Positions 1 to 8,432 of a DNA stretch of 48,115 nucleotides are shown here, in pieces (the first letter of the stretch is position 1; each line of letters begins with the position of its first letter). The position numbers and the translations under genes were made by a program. The notes below the pieces were generated by a model. It saw nothing but the letters and a program-made list of their open reading frames with translations, was not told the origin of the DNA and searched no databases. Origin of the DNA: CAYMND01 sp964465065. GTDB lineage: Bacteria > Acidobacteriota > Aminicenantia > UBA2199. The stretch covers positions 1 to 48,115 of the forward strand of contig CAYXHZ010000021.1 in assembly GCA_964465065.1 (NCBI GenBank). The letters are read 5' to 3'.

Positions 1-962
1 AAATAACGGCCCCGGTCGAATCCGTACAACCGGCCGTTGACGTTACGCCCGCAGTCGAACAGCCACTTCCGGCTGATCTCCCTGCCGTTCAGATCGAAAA
101 CGACGAATTCCACCAACCTGTCCCGGCGCTTGTGGCTGCGGCAGATGATCCGGTCTTCCTGGATGAAGAGGTCGTCCAGGCCCGGGGTTGAATCGGGGAA
201 GAAGATGAGGTGTTCGATTTCCTTCCAGTCGGCTTGGTTTTCCAGGCCTTCCTTCATCGGTCGGGTGTATTGCTCTTTCATGGCCGCAGTCACCGGGAAG
301 GATTCGAGCGGCAGCGAGATCCTGGTCTGGAGCTTCCCGTGAATGTCGAAGGCTTCGAGGGTTGTGGCCGCGGCGCTGGAGGTGCAGACATAGGCCAGGT
401 CGTTGTACGCCCGCAGCGTAAAGCAGTCGGAAATGAGGTTGATGCGGGAATAGCCTCCATCCGTTCGATATGAGCCGATTTCCCGTATCGGTTTGAAATC
501 TGCACCGTACAAGGTGATGACGGATCTGATCTGTCGGTTGTCGAACTTGGCAGAGTAGGCCAGGTAATGATCCTGGATGCGAAAGATCCGGTTTTTGGTC
601 ACTGGAATCAGCACGCGAATTTCCTCGATCAGCTTCCCTTCGAAACTGAAACGGGCGTACTTGTGATAAGTCGGAATCTCCAGACTGTCGGCCAGGATGC
701 GCAACTGGTGGATCCAGTCGAATTCACCCGGTCCCTGGCCTTCCCGGCCGAAGGAGGTCAATGGCTCCAGGCTGTCGCCCTTCAGGCGAAAGACATGTAC
801 CCGCGACGATTCCTCGCTGATCACCAGATAACCGTTGCCGGCAATGAGAAAGTTGGGCCGGTTCAGCTGGGGGAGCCGGATGACAGTGGTTCCGGCTCCG
901 GTCTGGGCGGTCAGGTAGAGTGATAGCATGGATAACAGTACAAAAAAGATGCTGTTGCGCAT
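1..962 (-). CDS. exported 6-bladed beta-propeller protein (3' end cut off)
   Basis: Read from 962 toward the left edge this is an open frame of 320 codons with no stop, so the C-terminus lies outside the window. It starts with a signal peptide (MRNSIFFVLLSMLSLYLTAQ, cleavage near residue 20). The rest looks like repeated beta-propeller blades; an early one holds the motif SFGREGQGPGEF, typical of the NHL/TolB-like 6-bladed propellers that are abundant in Bacteroidota and Aminicenantota. Start: ATG at 960-962 with GAGGAG 8 nt upstream. Such proteins are exported and of unknown ligand; nothing visible here gives a substrate. The two genes upstream on the same strand also encode envelope proteins, but spacing does not prove an operon. 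Confidence 0.75.
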   Translation of the reverse strand, partial: MRNSIFFVLLSMLSLYLTAQTGAGTTVIRLPQLNRPNFLIAGNGYLVISEESSRVHVFRLKGDSLEPLTSFGREGQGPGEFDWIHQLRILADSLEIPTYHKYARFSFEGKLIEEIRVLIPVTKNRIFRIQDHYLAYSAKFDNRQIRSVITLYGADFKPIREIGSYRTDGGYSRINLISDCFTLRAYNDLAYVCTSSAAATTLEAFDIHGKLQTRISLPLESFPVTAAMKEQYTRPMKEGLENQADWKEIEHLIFFPDSTPGLDDLFIQEDRIICRSHKRRDRLVEFVVFDLNGREISRKWLFDCGRNVNGRLYGFDRGRY

Positions 963-999
963 TACAGTGTCTCCTCAGGTTCAGCTGTTTGCCTGGTCG

Positions 1000-1461
1000 T
1001 TACCGGTAACTCTGGGTCTCGTGACCCCAGACGACGCCGCAGTGGGGGCAGCGGTCGCCGACCTTGGCGCTCGAGGACACCCCCTTGCCGCAGGCGCCGC
1101 AGGACTTGCTGACGACGGAGCCGGCAAAACCGCCGGTTTGTTCGGGCTCGTTGGCGTAGTCGTAGTCGGCGAGGGCGATCTTGTTACCCTGGGCGTCCAG
1201 GATATCCTGGGGCCGCAGGTAGCCGTTCTCGACCAGCTCGTCGACGGACTGCGGCGGCCGGCCGTATTCCAGATCGAAGCTTCTGGCCGCCACCTCGATC
1301 ACCTTCATCTTGGCCCGGTCGGTCTTTTCGGCCACTTCCTGCAGGGTCCGGCTGAGCAGACCGGCCGGTTTTTTTTCCGGACCCGAGCAGGCGACGGACA
1401 GCAGACTCATGGCCAAAACGCTCACAACGGCGCTGCGGAATGAACTGTGTTTTCTGATCAT
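1000..1461 (-). CDS. lipoprotein with C-terminal zinc ribbon
   Basis: This is a 153-residue protein. The N-terminus (MIRKHSSFRSAVVSVLAMSL) leads into a lipobox, LSVAC, so it should be lipidated at that Cys and held in the envelope. The middle contains the phrase FDLEYGRPPQSVDELVENGY, like the mature part of pilin/type II secretion pseudopilins. The C-terminus has two CxxC knuckles, CGAC and CPHC, about 17 residues apart, which is a zinc-ribbon spacing. Start: ATG at 1459-1461 with AGGAGG 5 nt upstream; an upstream in-frame ATG would add residues before the signal and has no ribosome site. Function is not known. A zinc ribbon on an exported lipoprotein is unusual. Confidence 0.7.
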   Translation of the reverse strand: MIRKHSSFRSAVVSVLAMSLLSVACSGPEKKPAGLLSRTLQEVAEKTDRAKMKVIEVAARSFDLEYGRPPQSVDELVENGYLRPQDILDAQGNKIALADYDYANEPEQTGGFAGSVVSKSCGACGKGVSSSAKVGDRCPHCGVVWGHETQSYR

Positions 1462-1505
1462 TGTGCCTCCTGTCGCCTTTGATCGGCAATCGCTCCGGGA
1501 CCGTT

Positions 1506-1988
1506 TCAACGGAAACGAACACCGCCGCGGATGAGCAGGGCCACGTTGTCGTTGGAGATACCGTTGCTCGTGGCTGTGTAGATTTGCACCAGGGCCTCCA
1601 GGAAGGGCTTGATCCGGTTGCGGCTGTTCAGCTGGGCACCCAGACCGGCCTCGATACAGAAACGGGTATAGTCTTTCATAGTGAACAGAATAAACCCGCC
1701 TACGCCGTACAGGGCGTATTTGCTGCGGGACGGGAACTGCAGAAGGGCATCAAAGCCGAGACGGGTGCCGAGCTGCAAGGTGACTTCGTGGAGCAGGTCG
1801 AGGTTGATCAGTTCGGCCCGCAGCTGCAGTCTGGAGCTCAGGTCGATCAGGCAGCTGCCCTCGATGCTCAGCTGGTTGGGATCGTCGAGGGTCAGCAGGG
1901 CGGCGCCTTCCAGCCAGACGGGGAGTTTGGCCTGCAGGGCCGGGCAGAGGAACAGGAGAACGGTCAGGATCAATATGGTTTGTTTCAT
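1506..1988 (-). CDS. small exported protein, probable outer-membrane barrel
   Basis: This 160-residue protein starts with a signal peptide (MKQTILILTVLLFLCPALQA). The mature part alternates hydrophobic and polar residues (for example RLQLRAELINLDLLHEVTLQ and YALYGVGGFILFTM), as in small outer-membrane beta-barrels, and ends GGVRFR. Start: ATG at 1986-1988 preceded by GGAGGAAAG; the frame is open further upstream but lacks a ribosome site there. It lies 44 bp upstream of the zinc-ribbon lipoprotein on the same strand and may be co-transcribed. No specific family is recognised. Confidence 0.65.
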   Translation of the reverse strand: MKQTILILTVLLFLCPALQAKLPVWLEGAALLTLDDPNQLSIEGSCLIDLSSRLQLRAELINLDLLHEVTLQLGTRLGFDALLQFPSRSKYALYGVGGFILFTMKDYTRFCIEAGLGAQLNSRNRIKPFLEALVQIYTATSNGISNDNVALLIRGGVRFR

Positions 1989-2230
1989 CTTTCCTCCAAT
2001 TGAAAACGAAGCTGTCGTTTTCATGGACTCATGATACGGAATGGCCGAAGCGCTTGTCAAGGATGGATCCGGCCCGGACGGAAACGTAAAGACTGTCGAA
2101 AGCATTCACAGCCCGGTTGCGACATTCACAGGTTCGGGCAGCGGTTTTTTCGTATTTCAAGCAACTTTCTGGTGCCGCCGACCGTCTAATGGATGGAGCG
2201 AAAAACAGCGGGGAGCATGGAGAGAGAATC

Positions 2231-3151
2231 ATGGAGTTAACCAGCAGCTACGGTCGTTTGTCCGATCAAAAATGCCGGTCATGTCCGGCTCCGGTCAGTT
2301 TTTCCTATGCCGACGGCACTGAACGCGGGCTGCAGCTGCTTCGTCAAAAATACGCCCTGGACGAGGTGGCCGGCGACGGACCGGAAGTCGAACGCCTGAT
2401 CAGGTTGATGAGCTGGGTCTACCGGCTGTCCGGTCATGTGAAACTGGAGGAGAATTCGGCGGAATGCAACGCCCTGCATTTCATCCGCCAGGTCCGGGAG
2501 GAAGACCGCCAGATCGACGGTTTCAAGAAAAATGTCGTCCTCAACGAACTGTACCTGTCCATGGGGTACGCTTCCCGGCAGACCCACCTTCTGTCGCAGC
2601 GTGACGAGACCGGTCCAGGCCATTATGTCACTTCCGTCTACTCGCGGCAGTTGCGGAGATGGCTGCTGATGGATCCGGATTTCGGCGTGTACCTGACCGA
2701 CGAAGGCGGCCTGCCTCTGGGCGTTACCGGGATCCGCCGCGCCATGGTCGCCGACCAGCCGCTGAAAGCGGTGCACGTCGGTCGCAGCTGGCTGGGAAAA
2801 GGCCTGCTGCACCTGACCCAATACCTGGAAGGGTCCGATTACATCTGGTTTCTGGCGGAGTACATCTTCATGGTTCGTTGTCCGCAGTGCAGCCGTTTCA
2901 ACCAGGATGCCCTCCCGAACCGGGTCTATTTCGAACTGAGACCGGACAGCATGCCGGAAAACCCGCTCATCCAGGCCGGGCTCGCTCAGCGGGGCATGAA
3001 AGTTCACTGCCTCGACGACGAGGAACTGTTCTGGCAAGCCCCGGGGCCTGACGGTTCCGGATGGGGAATGACTTTGGCCGATGTGGTACAATCCGAACAT
3101 ATCAGGAGATGTACGAAGCATGAAACCGGATACGGATTGTCTGAATTGTGA
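2231..3151 (+). CDS. transglutaminase-like protein, probably without its catalytic Cys
   Basis: This 306-residue protein resembles the transglutaminase-like (papain-fold) family. A helix-rich region, VVLNELYLSMGYASR (about residues 102-116), is followed by GHYVTSVYS with candidate catalytic His131 and by WLLMDPDFG with Asp148. In related proteins a Cys is expected about six residues before VLNE; here that position is Gly/Phe. Cys79 is present but sits too early to fill the role. Without an alignment this loss is inference. Start: ATG 2231 after GGAGAGAG; earlier in-frame ATGs lack a ribosome site. The last 32 bases overlap the racemase gene, so the two are translationally coupled. Confidence 0.6.
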   Translation: MELTSSYGRLSDQKCRSCPAPVSFSYADGTERGLQLLRQKYALDEVAGDGPEVERLIRLMSWVYRLSGHVKLEENSAECNALHFIRQVREEDRQIDGFKKNVVLNELYLSMGYASRQTHLLSQRDETGPGHYVTSVYSRQLRRWLLMDPDFGVYLTDEGGLPLGVTGIRRAMVADQPLKAVHVGRSWLGKGLLHLTQYLEGSDYIWFLAEYIFMVRCPQCSRFNQDALPNRVYFELRPDSMPENPLIQAGLAQRGMKVHCLDDEELFWQAPGPDGSGWGMTLADVVQSEHIRRCTKHETGYGLSEL

Positions 3152-3860
3152 GCCCGGGCTGAAGACCATCGGTCTGTTGGGCGGCATGACCTGCGAATCT
3201 TCACTGGAATACTACCGGCTGATCAACGACGGAATCAGAAAGGGCCTGGGTGGAATCCATTCGGCCAAGTCGGTCATGCTGTCGGTCGATTTCGGCGATA
3301 TCAGCCCTTTGCTGGAGGCCGGTGACTGGGACGGAATCGTCGAACTGCTGGCGACGGCCGCGCGCCGGATCGAGTGCGCCGGGGCCGATTTTCTGGTCAT
3401 TTGTACCAACACCATACACAAATTGGCCGACGAAATCGCCCGGAGCATTTCCATTCCCATCCTGAACATCATCGACGCCACCGCCGCCGCCATCCGGGAA
3501 CAGAACCTGACCCGGGTCGGGCTGCTGGGTACCCGCTTCACCATGAGCGAGGATTTCTACCGGCGTCGACTGCTCGACCGGCACGGCATCCAGACCCTGA
3601 TCCCGGACGCCGACCAGATCGAATTCATCCAGCACACGATCATGGACGAATTGAGCGTCGGCATCGTCGATCCCGGTTCTCAACAGGAATTTCACCGGAT
3701 CATCGCTTCTCTGGAGTCGCGGGGAGCCCAGGGTGTCATTCTGGGTTGCACCGAGATTCCGCTGCTGGTCCGCCAGCAGGCCGGCGGCCTGCCGCTCCTG
3801 GACACCACCGCCATCCATGCCCGGGCGGCAGTGGCCATGGCCTTGGCCGGTCTCCGTTGA
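3120..3860 (+). CDS. aspartate/glutamate racemase family protein
   Basis: This 246-residue protein has the family pattern: GLLGGMTCESSLEYY near the N-terminus (about residues 18-32), a first catalytic Cys in ICTNTIH (Cys95) and a second in LGCTEIPLL (Cys210). The two cysteines act as acid and base in cofactor-independent racemisation of aspartate or glutamate. The length fits the YgeA/RacX group rather than MurI. Start: ATG 3120 with AGGAG upstream, inside the 3' end of the transglutaminase-like gene. The substrate cannot be told from sequence. Pairing with a papain-fold protein suggests peptide or cell-wall amino-acid work, which is inference. Confidence 0.88.
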   Translation: MKPDTDCLNCEPGLKTIGLLGGMTCESSLEYYRLINDGIRKGLGGIHSAKSVMLSVDFGDISPLLEAGDWDGIVELLATAARRIECAGADFLVICTNTIHKLADEIARSISIPILNIIDATAAAIREQNLTRVGLLGTRFTMSEDFYRRRLLDRHGIQTLIPDADQIEFIQHTIMDELSVGIVDPGSQQEFHRIIASLESRGAQGVILGCTEIPLLVRQQAGGLPLLDTTAIHARAAVAMALAGLR

Positions 3861-3936
3861 TCCGATCCATGCCATGATTTTCGCAAATTTTTCGCCCCGG
3901 AAGGTCGGGGCTATTTAGAAATTCGTTCTTTCGGGG

Positions 3937-3942
3937 TACAAT
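3937..3942 (+). promoter_or_regulatory. possible -10 box for the sugar transferase gene
   Basis: TACAAT lies 20 nt before the ATG at 3963. A poor -35 (TTTAGA, 3914-3919) sits 17 bp upstream. A six-base-pair GC hairpin without a T-run at 3894-3911 precedes it. Confidence 0.35.
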
Positions 3943-3962
3943 AGGATTTTTCCGAGTCGGCC

Positions 3963-5360
3963 ATGATCAAAAAAAGACGGAAGCTGCTGATGCGTTTCTA
4001 CCTGTACTGCGATATGATCGCCATCAGCCTGTCCTTTCTGCTGACCTACTGGTTCCGCTTTCATAGCCGGCTCATTGCCGCCCCCAAAGGGATTCCGCCC
4101 CTGATCGACTATCTTCTGGTACTGGCGCTGCTGCTGATCTCGTCCATGATCGGCTACTCCTACCAGGGCTTTTACAAGATCCGTCTGCGCCGCAACCGAC
4201 TCGACGATCTCTTCCTGGTCCTGATCAATTCCATTGTCGTGGGCGTCTTGCTGCTGCTGATTTTCAGTTACCTCAAAAGTTACGGTTTCATCCACTTCGA
4301 ACTTTCCCACTTTTTCATCTTCTTCTATATCCCGACCTCGGCCCTGCTGGTTTTTGCGGTTCGTCTGCTGGTCTTTGCCGTTTACAAGCGCCACTACATG
4401 AAAAACAACGGCATTTCCCATATTCTGGTCATCGGCGAGGGGGACCTGGCGGCCATGACCGCCCGCAACCTGGGGCATTACAGCCATTTCGGCATCGAGG
4501 TCTGCGGCCGCCTGTCCAGCCGACCGGGACCTGATGTGCTGGGCGGCTACGACGATCTGGAGGCGGTGGTCGAGAGCCAGCGCATCACCGACCTGTTCAT
4601 CGCCCTGCCTCTGAGTCAGTACCATACGATCATGAAGCTGATCGATACCGCCAACCGGCTGTACCTGGACATCCGTCTCGTTCCCGACATCCTGCAGATG
4701 GCCTCGCTGAAGGCGGGAATGGAGCATATCGAAGGCATTCCCATCATCAACCTGGGCGATATCCCCATGGAGGGGGTCAAGGCCTTTCTCAAACGCCTGC
4801 TGGACATCGCCGTCAGCCTGATCGGCCTGATCGTGCTGGCACCGTTCCTGGCGCTGATCGCCCTGCTGGTCAAACTGGGCTCGCCCGGTGCGGTTCTGTA
4901 CGTTCAGACCCGGGTGGGGCTGGACGGCAAGAATTTCCCCATGCTCAAGTTCCGCACCATGGTGCAGGACGCCGAACGCGAGACCGGAGCCATCTGGTCG
5001 CCCAACAACGATCCCCGGGTGACGCCCCTGGGCCGTTTCCTGCGCAAGAGTTCCATCGATGAATGGCCGCAACTGTTCAATGTTCTCAAAGGGGACATGA
5101 GCCTGGTCGGACCGCGTCCCGAACGGCCGGAACTGGTAGCCCAGTTTCAGGACAGCATCCCCAATTACATGCTGCGTCACCGGGTCAAGACGGGTATGAC
5201 CGGCTGGGCACAGGTGCACGGCTTGCGCGGCAACACTCCCCTGGACAAACGCATCGAGTTCGACATCTACTACATCCAGAACTGGACCCTGAAATTGGAT
5301 CTGCAGATTCTCTGGCGCACCATCTTCAAGTTCCAGTTCATCGATCATGCCAACTCTTGA
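3963..5360 (+). CDS. polyprenyl-phosphate sugar-1-phosphate transferase (WcaJ type)
   Basis: This 465-residue membrane protein starts exopolysaccharide or glycan assembly by moving a sugar phosphate from a nucleotide sugar onto undecaprenyl phosphate. The N-terminal part has four hydrophobic helices (about residues 10-140), then a CoA-binding-like Rossmann region (HILVIGEGDLAAMTARNLGH), a fifth helix (ISLIGLIVLAPFLALIALL region) and the bacterial sugar transferase domain with KFRTM, SIDEWPQLFNVLKGDMSLVGP, RP.RPE and GMTGWAQVHGLRG. This is the full-length layout of the WbaP/WcaJ family. Start: ATG 3963, weak ribosome site. It overlaps the DNA glycosylase gene by 14 nt. No other glycan gene is near, so the product is unknown. 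Confidence 0.93.
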   Translation: MIKKRRKLLMRFYLYCDMIAISLSFLLTYWFRFHSRLIAAPKGIPPLIDYLLVLALLLISSMIGYSYQGFYKIRLRRNRLDDLFLVLINSIVVGVLLLLIFSYLKSYGFIHFELSHFFIFFYIPTSALLVFAVRLLVFAVYKRHYMKNNGISHILVIGEGDLAAMTARNLGHYSHFGIEVCGRLSSRPGPDVLGGYDDLEAVVESQRITDLFIALPLSQYHTIMKLIDTANRLYLDIRLVPDILQMASLKAGMEHIEGIPIINLGDIPMEGVKAFLKRLLDIAVSLIGLIVLAPFLALIALLVKLGSPGAVLYVQTRVGLDGKNFPMLKFRTMVQDAERETGAIWSPNNDPRVTPLGRFLRKSSIDEWPQLFNVLKGDMSLVGPRPERPELVAQFQDSIPNYMLRHRVKTGMTGWAQVHGLRGNTPLDKRIEFDIYYIQNWTLKLDLQILWRTIFKFQFIDHANS

Positions 5361-6054
5361 GGGCCTGGTCGGCCTTCTGCTGGAACGATACGGCCCGCAG
5401 GGCTGGTGGCCGCTGCTCGAGCCGGTCGGGCCGGAGCGGGAGTGGCGCTGCGTCTACCGCCCTGGCGATTACCGGCTTCCGGCCGAACCCTTGCAGCGTT
5501 TCGAGATCGGGGTCGGCGCCATTCTCACCCAGAATACCGGCTGGCCGGGGGTGATCCGGGCGCTGATCAATCTCCGCCGGGCCGACCGGCTCGCCCCCGA
5601 CGCCCTGCTCGACGAGACGGCCGCAGCCGAAATCCGCCAGTTGATTCGGCCCAGCGGTTATTTCAACCAGAAACAGTTGCGACTGCGTACCTGGGCCGGT
5701 TTCTTTAACGAACTGAACGGGCGGGCACCGCAGCGTTCGCAACTGCTGGCCCTGAACGGCATCGGACCCGAGACCGCCGATTCCATTCTGGTCTACGCCT
5801 ACGGCCAGGCGCAGTTTATCGCCGACGCCTACGCCCGGCGTATCGTCGAGCGTTGCCTGGGCGGTATCTGGAGTTACGATGGACTGGCCCGGGCCATGCA
5901 GGCGGCCTTCCGATGGCAAGAGGAGCCGGAGCGGCTGCGGACCCTGGGCGAAGCCCATGCCCTGCTGGTCGAGCACGGCAAGCGTTTCTGCCGCAAACGG
6001 CCGTTGTGCCGGGAGTGTTTTCTGCACGACGGCTGCCTGAGCGCCGCTGAATAA
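5347..6054 (+). CDS. endonuclease III-family DNA glycosylase, MagIII-like
   Basis: This 235-residue protein belongs to the HhH-GPD base-excision repair family. The hairpin LLALNGIGPETAD (about residues 133-145) has Glu142 where bifunctional Nth has its lyase Lys, so it is probably a monofunctional glycosylase. Asp160 in FIADAY is the expected catalytic Asp. The phrase SGYFNQKQLRL resembles Helicobacter 3-methyladenine glycosylase MagIII. A C-terminal iron-sulfur loop is present: Cys215, 221, 224 and 230 (C-X5-C-X2-C-X5-C, one residue shorter than the usual first gap). It most likely removes alkylated bases. The start codon is inside the sugar transferase gene, suggesting coupled translation although the functions are unrelated. 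Confidence 0.87.
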   Translation: MPTLEGLVGLLLERYGPQGWWPLLEPVGPEREWRCVYRPGDYRLPAEPLQRFEIGVGAILTQNTGWPGVIRALINLRRADRLAPDALLDETAAAEIRQLIRPSGYFNQKQLRLRTWAGFFNELNGRAPQRSQLLALNGIGPETADSILVYAYGQAQFIADAYARRIVERCLGGIWSYDGLARAMQAAFRWQEEPERLRTLGEAHALLVEHGKRFCRKRPLCRECFLHDGCLSAAE

Positions 6055-6085
6055 ACCACGGACCTTCCGTTTTTCCAAGGAAACA

Positions 6086-6115
6086 TTGACTGACCAGGTA
6101 AAACGATAGCATAAT
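6086..6115 (+). promoter_or_regulatory. promoter for the exported protein at 6123; possible leaderless start
   Basis: TTGACT (6086-6091) and CATAAT (6110-6115) are 18 bp apart. Transcription would begin near 6122-6123, at the second of two in-frame ATGs (6117 and 6123). No ribosome site is visible. Confidence 0.55.
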
Positions 6116-6122
6116 TATGGCA

Positions 6123-7112
6123 ATGGAACCGTTCCGCTCCGGCACTGCTAAACGAATCGCCGTCTTGTTGCTGACAGCCTTCCTCTCGCTGCTTCCGTTC
6201 CGGTCTGCAGATGCCGCCGAGCGCTACCGGCTACGCTTTTCTTTTTCCGCCCAGGCCCAGGGAACGATTCTAATTTTCTTCAAGTTCCGCTTCTACTACG
6301 AGGCTGCCGCCGAACTCGAACTGAACGCCGAGGCCGACGGTGCCGGCGGTCTGAATTTCAGCTTGGCCAAAATCACCGTTCCGGCCTACGTGTTGCGCAC
6401 CCTGGGTTTCACGGGCCGGGCGATGGTCGTCACCACTGCCTTTACCGATTATCAGACCAGCGAGCGGTTTTCCCGGGAACGTTACAATGCCTGGGTGACC
6501 GAGCATGACAATTATGCCCGGCATATTCGGCGCGGGCCGATGCGGCAGTACTATCTGGTCGAAAACGTCAAGCCGCAGGCGCTGAGCTTTCGGCGCGGCA
6601 GCGACGGCCGGATCGGCGAGGCCGTTTGCAGTCTGGGTCTGCACTACCGGCTCCACCCGCAGCCGACCGATATTTATTTTCAGATTTTCGCTCTGATGAA
6701 AGAGATGCTGGGTTTTTACAACCACAGTGTCTGGCCGGAGGACGGCTCGGGCCCTCCCGCCGTACTGCCCGATACCTGGCTGACGCCGCCCATCGATCTG
6801 ACCGGGCTGCTGACCGATGTCGGCGCCCAGACCGAACGGATCGTGGTCTCGGCGGTCAAGTTCAAGCAGGACAGCCCGTTTGCCATGGTGTACCGGCAAA
6901 ACGGCCGGAACGGCAGCTCTCTGGAGATCAGTGGAGAAAACCGCAGTCAACCGCACGTATGGCGGCATATCCTGCTCAAACAGTATCTGCGCCGGCTCAT
7001 GGTCCGCAGGCAGGACCTGGCGCCGGAACGCGACGAGGTGCAGCTCGTTTTCCAGAATGGTCGCGACCAGGGCGGAAAGGGTTACATCCTGTTGGAACGC
7101 ATCGCTCCCTGA
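6123..7112 (+). CDS. exported protein of unknown function
   Basis: This 329-residue protein has a clear signal peptide (MEPFRSGTAKRIAVLLLTAF, cleaved near SADAAE) and a soluble, beta-rich mature part with many aromatic residues. No family is recognised with certainty; the overall look (exported, a long N-terminal beta half) is like DUF3108-type proteins but I would not assign it. An ATG six bases upstream (6117) would add two residues. The promoter spacing favours 6123 as the first base of the mRNA. Its 3' end overlaps the oppositely oriented RsmB/F-type methyltransferase gene by 31 bp. Confidence 0.7.
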   Translation: MEPFRSGTAKRIAVLLLTAFLSLLPFRSADAAERYRLRFSFSAQAQGTILIFFKFRFYYEAAAELELNAEADGAGGLNFSLAKITVPAYVLRTLGFTGRAMVVTTAFTDYQTSERFSRERYNAWVTEHDNYARHIRRGPMRQYYLVENVKPQALSFRRGSDGRIGEAVCSLGLHYRLHPQPTDIYFQIFALMKEMLGFYNHSVWPEDGSGPPAVLPDTWLTPPIDLTGLLTDVGAQTERIVVSAVKFKQDSPFAMVYRQNGRNGSSLEISGENRSQPHVWRHILLKQYLRRLMVRRQDLAPERDEVQLVFQNGRDQGGKGYILLERIAP

Positions 7113-8410
7113 GCGACGGACAGGCGCAGAGGCGCAGGCAGGAGGCTGATCGTTTCCCGATCCGTTTTTTCGATGAGGCCCAGCGGCAGATTCTGCCAGC
7201 GCACCGCCCAGTAGCCGTTGCCGCCCGGTCTTCCGGCCGGTTCGCCCCGGTGGTACAGTTCGGCCTCCTCCCGGCTCAGGTTCAGGGCGAATTCGGCGGG
7301 AATGAAGCGGTGGTAGCCGAACAGAGGCCGCCGGCCGCGGGGGCCGTCGCACAGCGGGCTGCCGATCTGGACGGCGGCATGGACGAGCGCCTCCGGCAGA
7401 GGGGCATAGGGCAGGTAGGACAGGATGCCTTTTTTCTGATAGAGCGGTGTCGGCCCCAGGGTGCTGGGCAGTGGCAGCTGACAGGTCCGGGGCCAGATTT
7501 CCTGGATTGCGGGTTTGTTATGGGGGATGATGTCCGGTTTTTGCAGCAGGGCGACGAAGGCGCCGGCCGCCTGATCCCGGTGCGGCCAGAGACGGCGGCA
7601 GCAGCTGAGAACGGCCGGGTCCGGACTCAGGGCCGGCGAGGCGGGCAGCCGGTCTGGAAAGGGGATGGGCGACATGCCGGCATCGAGCAGGAAACGGACC
7701 TGTTCCTCGTTCTCCTCGGGCGCGAAGGTACAGGTGGAGTAGACCAGGATACCGCCCGGTTTGAGCAGGTTCATGGCGCAATCCAGGAGTTGCCGCTGCA
7801 GGGCCGCCAGACGGCGTATCTTGCCCAGGCTCCAGTCGGCCAGACCGAGCTGTCCCTTGGCCAGCAGCCCTTCGCCGGAACAGGGGGCGTCCAGAATGGC
7901 CACGTCGAAGTATTCCGGCAGCATGGCGGCCAGGGCCCGAAGGTTCAGACCGCTGATCACGGTGTTGTCGCTGCGGTGGCGGACGTGGTTCCACAGCAGG
8001 GCCTGGCGCCGTCTGTGATCCGGTTCGTTGGCCAGCAGCAGCCCCTGGGGGTTCAGTTCGGCGGCCTGAGTGCTCTTGCCGCCGGGGGCGGCGGCCAGGT
8101 CGACGATCCGAGCCCGGCTGAAATCCCCCAGTTCCCGCAGGGCGGAGATGGCCAGCATGGCACCGGCTTCCTGGATGTAATAAGCGCCGGCCAAGTAGGC
8201 CAGGTGCCGGGCCGGGGCCGTTTCGCCGTTCCAGTAGCGGCCCTGACGGCACCAGGGCACTGCCGGACCGACCGGCAGTTCGTCTGGATGCATGCTGGCG
8301 GGTTTGAGACGTACGCTGACGGATCGCAGGGTTCGGATGGCGTCCAGAAAATCCCGGCATTCGGCTATGCCGAGCCAGGAGCCAATCCTTGTTTCCAGGT
8401 CCGCTTTCAA
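7082..8410 (-). CDS. RsmB/RsmF-family rRNA cytosine-5 methyltransferase
   Basis: This 442-residue protein is a NOL1/NOP2/Sun family m5C methyltransferase. The SAM motif is VDLAAAPGGKSTQ (about 103-115), motif IV is DAPCSGEG with Cys177 and motif VI is STCTFAPEENEEQV with the catalytic Cys227. The C-terminal ~150 residues match the extra domains of RsmF-like enzymes, so rRNA is the likely substrate (RsmF acts on 16S C1407 in E. coli); the exact site here is unknown. The start is a TTG at 8410; family homology begins within a few residues of it, and the next ATG would cut into the domain. It lies 22 bp after the isoaspartyl peptidase gene, in an operon with lgt. Confidence 0.88.
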   Translation of the reverse strand: MKADLETRIGSWLGIAECRDFLDAIRTLRSVSVRLKPASMHPDELPVGPAVPWCRQGRYWNGETAPARHLAYLAGAYYIQEAGAMLAISALRELGDFSRARIVDLAAAPGGKSTQAAELNPQGLLLANEPDHRRRQALLWNHVRHRSDNTVISGLNLRALAAMLPEYFDVAILDAPCSGEGLLAKGQLGLADWSLGKIRRLAALQRQLLDCAMNLLKPGGILVYSTCTFAPEENEEQVRFLLDAGMSPIPFPDRLPASPALSPDPAVLSCCRRLWPHRDQAAGAFVALLQKPDIIPHNKPAIQEIWPRTCQLPLPSTLGPTPLYQKKGILSYLPYAPLPEALVHAAVQIGSPLCDGPRGRRPLFGYHRFIPAEFALNLSREEAELYHRGEPAGRPGGNGYWAVRWQNLPLGLIEKTDRETISLLPAPLRLSVAQGAMRSNRM

Positions 8411-8432
8411 CGACTTGTACCGCCCGGTCCGC

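Noticed and set aside
3915..5348. 477-codon minus-strand frame
   Set aside because: It is antisense to the clearly conserved sugar transferase and its Gln/Asp/Val-rich composition is typical of a shadow frame.
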